Of a stretch of 6,843 bases of DNA, positions 1 to 6,843 are shown piece after piece. Made by a program: the position numbers and the translations under genes. The stretch comes from an uncultured Parabacteroides sp. (GTDB lineage Bacteria > Bacteroidota > Bacteroidia > Bacteroidales > Tannerellaceae). Positions within the stretch are counted from its first letter, which is position 1; every line of letters begins with the position of its first letter. Location of the stretch: NCBI GenBank assembly GCA_900770835.1, contig CAAGLQ010000015.1, forward strand, positions 1 through 6,843, read 5' to 3'. The notes beneath the pieces are model-generated. The model was not told where the DNA came from and searched no databases. It worked only from the letters and a program-made list of their open reading frames with translations.

Positions 1-1809
1 CCCCTCTTCCTGCAACGCTTCGTCAGCCCCCTCTCCTCCATCGGCCCGGACTACTACAAATATTACCTGCTCGACACACTGATGGTGAACGACGCACAGT
101 GTGTCGATCTCGGCTTCGTGCCCCACAACTCAGAGACCTTTGGATTCACGGGGCACCTCTACGTGACGCTCGACTCCACCTTCTTCATCCAGCGGGCGGT
201 CTTGAACGTGCCGAAAGACATCAACCTCAACTTCGTCTCCCGCCTCTCCATCGAGCAGGAGTTCACTCGCACGCCCGACCAGATCCGCCTCATCACCAAA
301 GATGACATCCAAGTGCATTTCAAACTGACCGAGCGCACCAAGGGCATGTATGCCCGCCGCCTCAACATCTATCGCAACCACTCTTTCGATCCGCCCGGCG
401 AGGAGGCGGAAAAGGCATTCGCCGAGAAGGCCCCCTACATCACCTTGCATGGTGCCCATCACCAAAGCGAAGCTTTCTGGGAGAGCCAACGGCCCGAGGA
501 GGCACAGCGCAAGAATCCCAGCTCGACAGCCAGCATGATGGAGCGGCTCAACAAAGTCCCCGCCTATCGCATCACCAAGCAGGTGCTCACCCCCTTGGTC
601 TCCGGCTACATCCCGACGAATGGCGACCCGGAGAAGAGCTACTTCGAGTTCGGACCCATGAATGCCACCATCAACAATAACCAGTTGGAGGGCACTCGCC
701 TGCGTGTGGGCGGCACCACAACGACCGCCTTCAGCCGCCGCCTCTTCCTGGACGGCTTCTTAGCCTATGGCACGAAAGATGAGAAGATGAAATATGACCT
801 CTTGGCGGAGTATGCCTTCAGCGACCGCAAGGAGTTTCGCAAGGAATACCCCATCCATTCCATCCGGGTGGAGTATCTCTACGACAGCAACAAGATGGGA
901 CAGGAATACATGTACACCAGCAAGGATAACATGATGTTGATGATCCGCCGACAGAAGGATCCCTTCATCTCCTACATCCGCCAAGCGGAATTGGCCTACT
1001 ACCGCGAGCACTACAACGGCTTTGCCTACGGAGCCACCCTCCGCAACAAGCGGGAGGAGGCCACCCCCTATGCGGTTTTCGAGCGGATCGGCAACGAGAG
1101 CCAGTTCCTCCCCGTGGCACATTACGACATGACCACCTTAGAGCTGAAGCTACGCTACGCCCGCAACGAGAAGTTCTACCAGACCCGCAACTGGCGTATT
1201 CCCATCACCTTCGACGCGTTGATCTTCAACGTCAATCACGTGATGGGCTTCAAGCATTTCTTAGGATCAGACTACAACTACCAACGCACCGACATTGGCG
1301 CGCAGAAACGCATTTGGCTCTCCGCCTTCGGCTATATCGACCTGCTCGTGAAGGCAGGCAAAGTATGGACCAAGGTGCCCTATCCGCTCTTGATCCTGCC
1401 CAATGCCAACCTTACCTACACGATCCAGCCGGAGACCTACACCAACCTCAACGCCTTGGAGTTCATCAACGACGAATACTTCTCATGGGATGTGACCTAC
1501 TACATGAACGGCAACCTGCTCAACCGCCTGCCGCTGATCAAGAAGCTGAAATGGCGGGAGGTGTTCGGCTTCCGAGGGCTTTGGGGCAGCCTCACGGACA
1601 AGAACAATCCTCGTCTCCACCCCGAGGGACTCTACCGCTTCCCGGCGACCACCTACGAGATGAACCAAACGCCCTACATGGAGGCGAGCGTGGGTATCGA
1701 GAACATCTTCAAATTCCTTCGTGTCGATTACGTCTGGCGCCTGACCTATCTGGAGCATGAGAACATCCAGAAGAGCGGTGTCCGCATGACAATGGCACTT
1801 TCATTCTAA
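1..1809 (+). CDS. DUF5686-family outer-membrane protein, 5' end cut off by the window
   Basis: The reading frame is open from base 1 to the TAA at 1807-1809, giving 602 visible residues. The first in-frame ATG (82) is internal, because conserved family sequence (YYKYYLLDTL, fragment residues 18-27) precedes it. LGFVPHN (37-43), a DST motif (58-60) and NVPKDINLNFV (69-79) are, as I recall the family, hallmarks of DUF5686. Members usually run about 800-870 residues with an N-terminal carboxypeptidase-regulatory-like beta domain; that domain and the signal peptide would be off the left edge. From about residue 212 to the end there are alternating polar/aromatic strands typical of an outer-membrane barrel, and the chain ends in Phe (MALSF), the usual C-terminal barrel signal. 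The biochemical role of the family is not established. It is convergent with the glycan operon, so no shared operon is implied. The family call is firm; any function beyond outer-membrane location is unknown. Confidence 0.88.
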   Translation, partial: PLFLQRFVSPLSSIGPDYYKYYLLDTLMVNDAQCVDLGFVPHNSETFGFTGHLYVTLDSTFFIQRAVLNVPKDINLNFVSRLSIEQEFTRTPDQIRLITKDDIQVHFKLTERTKGMYARRLNIYRNHSFDPPGEEAEKAFAEKAPYITLHGAHHQSEAFWESQRPEEAQRKNPSSTASMMERLNKVPAYRITKQVLTPLVSGYIPTNGDPEKSYFEFGPMNATINNNQLEGTRLRVGGTTTTAFSRRLFLDGFLAYGTKDEKMKYDLLAEYAFSDRKEFRKEYPIHSIRVEYLYDSNKMGQEYMYTSKDNMMLMIRRQKDPFISYIRQAELAYYREHYNGFAYGATLRNKREEATPYAVFERIGNESQFLPVAHYDMTTLELKLRYARNEKFYQTRNWRIPITFDALIFNVNHVMGFKHFLGSDYNYQRTDIGAQKRIWLSAFGYIDLLVKAGKVWTKVPYPLLILPNANLTYTIQPETYTNLNALEFINDEYFSWDVTYYMNGNLLNRLPLIKKLKWREVFGFRGLWGSLTDKNNPRLHPEGLYRFPATTYEMNQTPYMEASVGIENIFKFLRVDYVWRLTYLEHENIQKSGVRMTMALSF

Positions 1810-1832
1810 AAGAAAATCGAAGCGGCTTGCCA

Positions 1833-1851
1833 GGCACAGGCTTGTTGTGCC
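1833..1851. repeat. Inverted repeat, 6-bp arms, 7-base loop
   Basis: GGCACA (1833-1838) and TGTGCC (1846-1851) are exact reverse complements around a 7-base centre. This is the first unit of the 22-bp array, widened by five bases, and it could fold into a small hairpin in RNA from either strand. No T-run follows it on either strand, so it is not a classical intrinsic terminator. Confidence 0.7.
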
Positions 1852-1859
1852 AAGGGAAG

Positions 1860-1873
1860 GGCACAGGTGTGCC
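1860..1873. repeat. Near-perfect palindrome, 6-bp arms, 2-base centre
   Basis: GGCACA (1860-1865) and TGTGCC (1868-1873) flank GG. As RNA this would form a five-pair stem with an AGGT loop. As DNA it has the symmetry expected of a dimer-binding site. It is the second unit of the 22-bp array. Confidence 0.7.
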
Positions 1874-1881
1874 AACGTGTA

Positions 1882-1895
1882 GGCACAGACGTGCC
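1882..1895. repeat. Inverted repeat, 5-bp arms, 4-base centre
   Basis: GGCAC (1882-1886) and GTGCC (1891-1895) flank AGAC. It sits exactly 22 bp from the preceding palindrome, close to two turns of B-DNA, so the two would lie on about the same face of the helix. Confidence 0.7.
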
Positions 1896-1991
1896 AACGC
1901 CATGTCACAACTGTGCCAACACAAGCACACGACTGTGTCATGGTGATGGCAGGCTGTGCACTTGTGCTGAAAAAAAGATATGAACAATACT

Positions 1992-4883
1992 TTAATAGGT
2001 CACTTTGATAAACTTGTTCTCCCACGGCTTGAAGTCGAGAGCGGAAGCGTCGCCAATCGGCGAGCCTACCACGTCGCAAGCCTGCAACTGCTTCGGAGCG
2101 ACCTTTCCCGGCTCCACAGCGAAGCGTGCGGCCTTACCGCCAATCTCGCGCAACTGGAGCATCACGGCGTTCTCTCCCTCCACAGGACGCATGTTCACCA
2201 GCAAGAGATTATCCGGCACGATGCGGAACAGCGAGCCCGATGTCTCTGTCAATTTCTCCGCATCATGACCGGCAGGCAATACACGAGTCAAGAAGGGAAT
2301 ACGGTTCGACCAAGCGAAACGAGTCGCATAGGCGATGGAGTTATCCGCTGAGGAGTTGATAAAGTAGCTCCACCGGATCGCACCCATCTGGTCGGCATTG
2401 AAATTGGTCACCCAATAGTTATTCATCGGCCAAGAATACATGTGCGTGCTCTGGGGAACAGCGCCTGCCTCATAACGGCCGGTATTGATCGCACCAAACT
2501 GCATCAAGGGGATCTCCTGGCTACCCATCACAACTTGTGACTCGCCGTTGCGGGCGGTAGCGAAATTCTGCACGGTGTACCAATCGTTAGACGAACCCTT
2601 GATCTGATCCACGCCAGCCTCGATCGTACCACCCGGCACATCCAAATGGATCTTGCCTTGCGCCAACTCATAGGGGAAAGCTACATAGACCGCCTCCGGA
2701 TCGGTCACCGCCTTCTTGCGCAAGCGATAGACCACCTCGATCTTCTTCTCCACATTGTAAACCCGGAACTCCACCATCAAGTTGTTCGGCTCACGACCGG
2801 CTACGGTCTCACCCCGGAAACGGTAGGTGTCCCAGATGGCACCCTGCTCGTAACGCTCGAAGCGTATCTTCTCCGGACGGCGACGCAGGAACTGCGGCGC
2901 CTTGTAAAGCTCCATAGGCCGACGGCTATCAATGATCTCATAGATAAACTCGCCCATCTCCCACTCCGGCTGCTCGCTCAGGAGGTTCTTGCCCAGCTCC
3001 TTGTCGTAGAGCTGCTTGATCGTACCCTTCGAAGGATTAAAGTCGATGGCATACCAATTGTTCTCCACGTGCTTGTCGGCCAACTTGTCGGTGCTGACGA
3101 TCTCAGGGCGCGGCGCATCTTTAACCTTTATATAATAGCGAGTGAAACCCAAGGCCGGCACATCCTTCGCATAGATGTTCCAGTAGGTACCATCGGAGCG
3201 CACCTCACCCGGCTGAGCCGGCACAGGATTGCCCTGCGCATCCACGATCTCGAAGGCTTTGTTGCGCGGCAGGATCTGATGGTCGATATAGGCTTTTGCC
3301 AAACCGCTGTAGCTCCAATTCAAGGTGTTATACACCACGATCGAAGGACAATCGGCCTTTGGCGTGAAGGTTTGTAGCAGTCCCATCGTTGTCTCGCCCA
3401 GCAGACCGACGTGTCGATATGCCTCCCATGCGTAAGATTGCTTCAACGAACGCTGCTCCCAGGTCTCCAGACCGTAAGCATCACGCACGCTCTCGCTGTA
3501 ACCGAAAGTATGCTCGTCATAGAAGAGCAATGCCTTGTTAGCGGCATCAATCTGCTCTTGCGTCTTCTCCGGCAACTTGGCACCTAACATCTGCGCAAAG
3601 GCCAATCCTGCTTGGTTGGCGATGATGTCAGAGTGGGTCACACGGGAAACCGCTGCCTCACGGGCACCAGAGCCGAAGCCATCGGTCCACCAATCGGGCC
3701 ATGCGCCACGGATGGTCTGGATCTGGTCGGCATAGTCCTTCTCCACTGTCTTAAAGAACTCGGTCGCTACCGCTGAGCGCAGTTGCGGCCACGCATATTT
3801 CTCATTCCAGCGGCGCACCATCTCACAACTCTTGGTCGAAGGTGGCGCATTATCCGTTAGATAACCCGAATGTTGCAAAGCGCAGATGTCATACGGATAG
3901 CGTTTCGCCTCCAACTCACCCAGGTAGTTGAGTACCTTCTGCTCGAAGCTCTCGAAATCATCCTTCTCAATGCCCAAGAAATTACCATAGTGGTAATGCT
4001 CCGCCCGATAGGTCAGCACCTTCTTTCCGGAGGGTGATTGCCACCAGAAGAGGGTCGGCTGATCGAAACAGATCAAGGCACGATGGCCATGCGTACCCAT
4101 ATTGACATACTTCACGCCTGCATCGGCAAAAAACTCGCTGAAGCACCAGCCAATACCGTTCACGTCGTCTTGCATCGCCAACTCCGCCCGCATACCCAGG
4201 TCGCGGAACTGCTTCAACGGGGCCAAAGAAGCCGCCAAGGTCTGCTCGTCGGGCAGCTCATCGAAGTTGAGGTACATGGTAGCCAATTCAATACGTCCCT
4301 CCTTCACCCGTTGCTTCAGGCGCTCGATCTGTGCCGCAGGTCGGCATTTCAAATACTCGCTGACCGCCCAGGCCGTCTCACAGGTCCAGCGAAATTGAGC
4401 CGCCTCAGGATAATCGTCCGTCAAGTCGCAATAGTCCAACGCATAGTCAATGTAGCGCAACTGCTCCTGCAGAATCTCCATCTGTGAGCGCGTGTAGCCG
4501 ATGTCGGTATGCGTATGTTGCACGAAATTCACCTGCCAATGGCGCACCGGAGCCACCTGCACTGTCGCTTGCTGCTGCTCCTTCCCGGCAGTCAACGTCA
4601 AAGGCAACGCCTTTGCGCTCTCCACCGCCGGCACCTCTACATAGAAGGTGTTTTCACCCGGCTGCAACCGCTCTTTCTGACTCTGTTCACCCAATCGAAT
4701 AGTCACTGACGTGGGATTTCCCTCGTGTTTCACCGAGATCTCTACTTTCTGCGTCAGCCCTGTCTTCGATTTATACACCGCAGGCAACACCCGGCTCTTC
4801 ACATCCGTCATACCTGCACCGTAAGCCGATCCTATCCCTAAAAGGAAAGCCAAACCGACTACCAAAAACTTACCTTTTCTCAT
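1992..4883 (-). CDS. Exported GH38-family glycoside hydrolase (alpha-mannosidase-like, divergent)
   Basis: This complete 963-residue gene encodes an N-terminal signal peptide (basic MRKGK, hydrophobic core to about residue 20, small residues SAYGA at 19-23, no lipobox Cys), so a periplasmic or secreted enzyme is likely. Residues 25-115 look like a small beta domain. The GH38 catalytic domain follows, with HTHTDIGY (123-130) giving the HxD zinc ligands H125 and D127. QDDVNG (238-243) carries D240 as the expected nucleophile and zinc ligand; H417 is a candidate for the remaining zinc His. A helical middle segment lies around 425-505 and a long beta-rich C-terminal region from about 510, as in GH38 enzymes. 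GH38 enzymes hydrolyse alpha-mannosides with retention, using zinc. Two aromatic active-site positions of Golgi mannosidase II appear changed (Y130, N242), so the true substrate may differ. The start is A-rich upstream (AAAACAAAATAAGCG) and lies 3 bp after the transporter stop, so it is the last visible gene of the operon. Confidence 0.85.
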   Translation of the reverse strand: MRKGKFLVVGLAFLLGIGSAYGAGMTDVKSRVLPAVYKSKTGLTQKVEISVKHEGNPTSVTIRLGEQSQKERLQPGENTFYVEVPAVESAKALPLTLTAGKEQQQATVQVAPVRHWQVNFVQHTHTDIGYTRSQMEILQEQLRYIDYALDYCDLTDDYPEAAQFRWTCETAWAVSEYLKCRPAAQIERLKQRVKEGRIELATMYLNFDELPDEQTLAASLAPLKQFRDLGMRAELAMQDDVNGIGWCFSEFFADAGVKYVNMGTHGHRALICFDQPTLFWWQSPSGKKVLTYRAEHYHYGNFLGIEKDDFESFEQKVLNYLGELEAKRYPYDICALQHSGYLTDNAPPSTKSCEMVRRWNEKYAWPQLRSAVATEFFKTVEKDYADQIQTIRGAWPDWWTDGFGSGAREAAVSRVTHSDIIANQAGLAFAQMLGAKLPEKTQEQIDAANKALLFYDEHTFGYSESVRDAYGLETWEQRSLKQSYAWEAYRHVGLLGETTMGLLQTFTPKADCPSIVVYNTLNWSYSGLAKAYIDHQILPRNKAFEIVDAQGNPVPAQPGEVRSDGTYWNIYAKDVPALGFTRYYIKVKDAPRPEIVSTDKLADKHVENNWYAIDFNPSKGTIKQLYDKELGKNLLSEQPEWEMGEFIYEIIDSRRPMELYKAPQFLRRRPEKIRFERYEQGAIWDTYRFRGETVAGREPNNLMVEFRVYNVEKKIEVVYRLRKKAVTDPEAVYVAFPYELAQGKIHLDVPGGTIEAGVDQIKGSSNDWYTVQNFATARNGESQVVMGSQEIPLMQFGAINTGRYEAGAVPQSTHMYSWPMNNYWVTNFNADQMGAIRWSYFINSSADNSIAYATRFAWSNRIPFLTRVLPAGHDAEKLTETSGSLFRIVPDNLLLVNMRPVEGENAVMLQLREIGGKAARFAVEPGKVAPKQLQACDVVGSPIGDASALDFKPWENKFIKVTY

Positions 4884-4886
4884 CGC

Positions 4887-6041
4887 TTATTTTGTTTTGA
4901 TTCGTATCGCAATCCATCCAATATAGACTAAACAAACACCCAAGAGGCCAAATGCCGCCACCTGTCCGAACTGATCGGCTACCAAGCCCATCAGCGGTGT
5001 CAGCAACGCACCACCCGACACACCCATGATCATCAGGGCAGATACCTCGTTCTGTCTCGTCGGCACCTCCGCCAAGGCAAAGCCAAAAAGGATCGAGAAG
5101 ACATTCGAACAGGCCAACCCGATACAGACGATCAGCACGGCGAGTGCCATGAAACTGTCTGCCATCAGGAAACCAGCAAAAGCCACTAACGCAACCGCCA
5201 TGCTGACACGCAAGAACTGGCGAGAGGCGCAATGGGCCAGCACGATCGCCCCCAAGAAGGAACCAGCCGTGCGCGCCGCAAAATAGAGGCTGCTACCTAA
5301 TCCCGCCTCCTCCAAAGGCATTGCCAAACGCTCCATCAACAACTTCGGGATAGAGGTATTCAATCCCACGTCGATGCCCACGATGCAGACAATACCGATC
5401 AACAGCATACGCACCACACTGTTCCGACAGAGCGAACAGGTAGAGGCAAGATTAGAGCTTTGTCCCTCCGGCTGCTTGTCATTGGGAATACTCCAAGTTA
5501 CCCATGCCATTGCCAACAGGGTTGTCAGCGCATAGACGGGGAAAATCCAACGCCAGTCCCCCATATAAAGAGCTGTGAAAGCGGCCAAAATCGGTCCTAA
5601 GAAAGAGGAGATCGCCTTGATAAACTGTCCCCAAGTCAGCACACTGGTCATCCGGTCCGGCCGCACCACAGCCGCCACCATCGGATTCAAGGAGACTTGC
5701 AAGATCGTATTGCCTATACCTAACAGGGCAAAAGCAATCAACAAGCAATCGAAACGATAGGCCAACAAGGGCATCAACATCGCCACCAAGGTGAAGCCCA
5801 TCGCCACCAGCACCGTGTTACGCCGTCCCCAACGACCCATCCAAATACCGGCGGGGATGGAAAAGAGGGCGAACCAAAGGAATACCATCATAGGCAATAG
5901 ATTCGCCAACGTATCAGAAAGCGCAAAGTCCTGCTTCACGTAGTTGGTCGCAATGCCTACGACATCCACAAATCCCATCACAAAAAAGCCAAACAGGATG
6001 GGAAACAGAACAGATCTGGTTGTCTTACTTTTCATAATCAT
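4887..6041 (-). CDS. MFS sugar transporter, FHS-like (fucose/glucose-galactose permease type)
   Basis: The product is an inner-membrane permease of 384 residues with about 12 hydrophobic segments and a hydrophilic central loop around residues 185-210, the usual split between the two six-helix halves. GIWMGRWGRR (65-74) is the loop 2-3 motif of the major facilitator superfamily. GNTILQVSLNPMVA (110-123) resembles the conserved LQxxxNP segment of FHS permeases, which are proton-coupled importers of fucose, glucose or galactose and related monosaccharides. Between two mannosidase-family genes, the likely cargo is mannose or another sugar they release; this is an inference from context. ATG at 6041 overlaps the upstream stop, and a second ATG at 6035 (MIMK) is equally possible. 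The stop lies 3 bp before the GH38 start. Nothing in the fold looks truncated, and the length is slightly below the roughly 400-440 common for the group. Confidence 0.85.
   Translation of the reverse strand: MIMKSKTTRSVLFPILFGFFVMGFVDVVGIATNYVKQDFALSDTLANLLPMMVFLWFALFSIPAGIWMGRWGRRNTVLVAMGFTLVAMLMPLLAYRFDCLLIAFALLGIGNTILQVSLNPMVAAVVRPDRMTSVLTWGQFIKAISSFLGPILAAFTALYMGDWRWIFPVYALTTLLAMAWVTWSIPNDKQPEGQSSNLASTCSLCRNSVVRMLLIGIVCIVGIDVGLNTSIPKLLMERLAMPLEEAGLGSSLYFAARTAGSFLGAIVLAHCASRQFLRVSMAVALVAFAGFLMADSFMALAVLIVCIGLACSNVFSILFGFALAEVPTRQNEVSALMIMGVSGGALLTPLMGLVADQFGQVAAFGLLGVCLVYIGWIAIRIKTK
6025..6041 (-). other. 17-bp overlap of GH92 stop and transporter start
   Basis: The GH92 frame ends in TAA at 6027-6025, while the transporter's ATG lies at 6041-6039 in another frame, with a second in-frame ATG at 6035-6033. 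The starts sit inside the last codons of GH92, which suggests translational coupling: ribosomes finishing GH92 could re-initiate on the transporter. Together with the 3-bp gap before GH38 this supports one transcript for all three genes. Confidence 0.75.
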
Positions 6042-6843
6042 CTTTGGGTTGCGTTCCTAACTCCATTTCCAAACGTCCACCCTCCACGATCTTCGAGAAG
6101 GGGATGTGCGTATCTGTCCATCGTTGGCCATCCAATTGGATCGCCTCGATGTAATCGTTCTCCGACACATTGCCCTGCGTCTCGATCACGAATTGCTTTC
6201 CTTTATAATAACGATCGCTCAACTGGATTGTCACCTTGTCGAAGAGTGGACGAGCAATACCCATTGTGGGATCAGTGGCCGTCAAGCCCTTAATGTCGAA
6301 CAATCCCAAAGAGGCCATCACATACCAAGCTCCCAACTGACCTTGATCTTCGTCCTGTCCGTAGCCGTAGCCATGGACGCCGTCCGTTCCGTAGAACTCG
6401 TTGAGTATCGCACGCACCCATTTCTGCGTCAGCGAGGGACGTCCCGCCTCGTTAAAGAGCCAAGAGATGTGCAGGCAAGGCTGATTGCCATGGTTATACA
6501 GCGTCTGTAAACCTGCGAAGGCATCAACCTGCTGACCTCCACTAAAGATCAATTTTCTTGATACCGTGAAAATGCTGTCTAAGCGTGCGTTGAACACATC
6601 CACACCCACTTTGTTGATCAATCCTTGTGGATCATGCGGCACATAGAAGGTATATTGCCAAGCATTTCCCTCCTGAAAACCACGCCACACCTCCATCGGG
6701 TTGAAATTGGGAATGAATGTTCCATCCGCCTGTTTCGGGCAGATGAAATTGGAGGCAGGATCGTAGAGCCGCTCCCAGCCTTTCGACAGATCCATCAGTT
6801 TCGTATAGTTGGCCTCATCGCCTCGCTGCTTCGCCCATTGCGC
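6025..6843 (-). CDS. GH92-family alpha-mannosidase-like enzyme, C-terminal part (5' end beyond window)
   Basis: The frame is open to the right edge; 272 residues are visible, against roughly 740-780 for a full GH92 enzyme, so the N-terminal beta domain, any signal peptide and the promoter are off the window. GFQEGNAWQY (fragment residues 55-64) contains E58, the expected catalytic acid. QDEDQGQLGAWY (163-174) carries D164 and D166, the expected base pair of aspartates; the E-to-D spacing of about 106-108 is close to that of characterised GH92 mannosidases. PHDPQGL (69-75) and PLFDKVTIQL (199-208) are further family blocks. GH92 enzymes are calcium-dependent, inverting exo-alpha-mannosidases acting on N-glycans or mannans. 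Unlike many members, the usual GNEP block reads GNQP (119-122) and the GNED block reads QDED, so linkage or substrate preference may differ. It is the first visible gene of the operon and overlaps the transporter by 17 bp. Confidence 0.85.
   Translation of the reverse strand, partial: AQWAKQRGDEANYTKLMDLSKGWERLYDPASNFICPKQADGTFIPNFNPMEVWRGFQEGNAWQYTFYVPHDPQGLINKVGVDVFNARLDSIFTVSRKLIFSGGQQVDAFAGLQTLYNHGNQPCLHISWLFNEAGRPSLTQKWVRAILNEFYGTDGVHGYGYGQDEDQGQLGAWYVMASLGLFDIKGLTATDPTMGIARPLFDKVTIQLSDRYYKGKQFVIETQGNVSENDYIEAIQLDGQRWTDTHIPFSKIVEGGRLEMELGTQPKDDYEK

Larger units (their letters stand above)
1833..1969. repeat. Degenerate 22-bp tandem repeat array of GGCACA/TGTGCC palindromes
   Basis: Units start at about 1833, 1860, 1882, 1904, 1926 and 1948, so the spacing is 22 bp after a first unit of 27 bp. 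Removing CTTGT (1841-1845) from the first unit leaves 22 bp whose first 16 bases equal those of the second unit. The core is GGCACA, two to three bases, then TGTGCC or CGTGCC, followed by AAC. Units at 1860 and 1882 are the best preserved. The unit at 1904 keeps TGTGCCAAC but has GTCACA on the left. The unit at 1926 keeps only CTGTGTCA, and the last has lost one base and is barely recognisable. The array fills most of the 182-bp gap between two convergent genes. It could be a decayed minisatellite, a cluster of binding sites for a dimeric protein, or RNA hairpins in the 3' ends of both transcripts. The repeat is seen directly; its role is unknown. Confidence 0.8.

Noticed and set aside
82..84. 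ATG at 82 as the true start of the DUF5686 gene
   Set aside because: The frame is open to base 1 and the 27 residues before this ATG match family sequence (PDYYKYYLLDTL), so the gene begins upstream of the window.
130..489. - strand frame of 119 codons inside the DUF5686 gene
   Set aside because: It overlaps the conserved DUF5686 core on the opposite strand; the product is low in motif content and typical of an antisense shadow.
1833..1969. CRISPR array
   Set aside because: The 22-bp units are contiguous and degenerate with no unique spacers between constant repeats, and no cas genes are nearby.
1953..1976. Small stem followed by an A-run as an intrinsic terminator
   Set aside because: On the + strand the run after the stem is A, not T. 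On the - strand the T-run comes before the stem in the direction of transcription. Neither orientation fits the required order.
1980..2351. Possible 123-residue + strand gene with an A-rich leader just before its ATG
   Set aside because: The leader looks attractive for Bacteroidota, but the frame lies wholly antisense to the end of the GH38 gene, whose sequence is clearly conserved coding. The translated product has no recognisable domain and the A-run is explained equally well as intergenic DNA.
2646..3377. Long + strand frame (243 codons) opposite the GH38 gene
   Set aside because: It is rich in Arg, Leu, His and Asp in the pattern produced by reading a GC-rich gene in antisense, with no family motif. 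It is a shadow of the GH38 coding sequence.
4038..4487. + strand frame of 149 codons opposite the GH38 catalytic domain
   Set aside because: It is antisense to the conserved zinc and nucleophile motifs of GH38, and the protein shows no recognisable features.

Overview
The window looks like a chromosomal segment from a gut-type Bacteroidales bacterium (Bacteroides, Parabacteroides or a relative). The reasons are a DUF5686 outer-membrane protein, a glycan-degrading gene set typical of Bacteroidota polysaccharide utilisation loci (GH92, GH38 and an FHS-like sugar permease), and A-rich rather than Shine-Dalgarno-like sequence before the one start codon with a readable leader. By eye the DNA is moderately GC-rich. 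The species cannot be named from the sequence alone.

Layout: (1) From the left edge to 1809 on the + strand lies the 3' part of a DUF5686-family gene, an outer-membrane beta-barrel protein with its N-terminal part off the window. (2) 1810-1991 is a gap between convergent genes. Most of it is a degenerate tandem array with a period of about 22 bp, built from GGCACA...TGTGCC palindromes. (3) From 6843 down to 1992, three genes run leftward on the - strand as a tightly packed operon: the C-terminal part of a GH92 alpha-mannosidase-like enzyme, an FHS-like major facilitator sugar transporter whose start overlaps the GH92 stop, and a complete exported GH38-family enzyme starting 3 bp after the transporter stop.

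Taken together, the minus-strand operon reads as a cassette for mannose-containing glycans. GH92 and GH38 enzymes would clip alpha-linked mannose (or related sugars) in the periplasm, and the permease would carry the released monosaccharide across the inner membrane. No SusC/SusD pair, regulator or operon promoter is visible; they could lie to the right of the window. Both hydrolases belong to divergent branches of their families at active-site-proximal motifs, so mannose as the substrate is a family-level inference and not shown. I see no RNA genes, CRISPR arrays, insertion sequences or integration sites, and no defence or otherwise novel multi-gene system. The least explained element is the intergenic repeat array.
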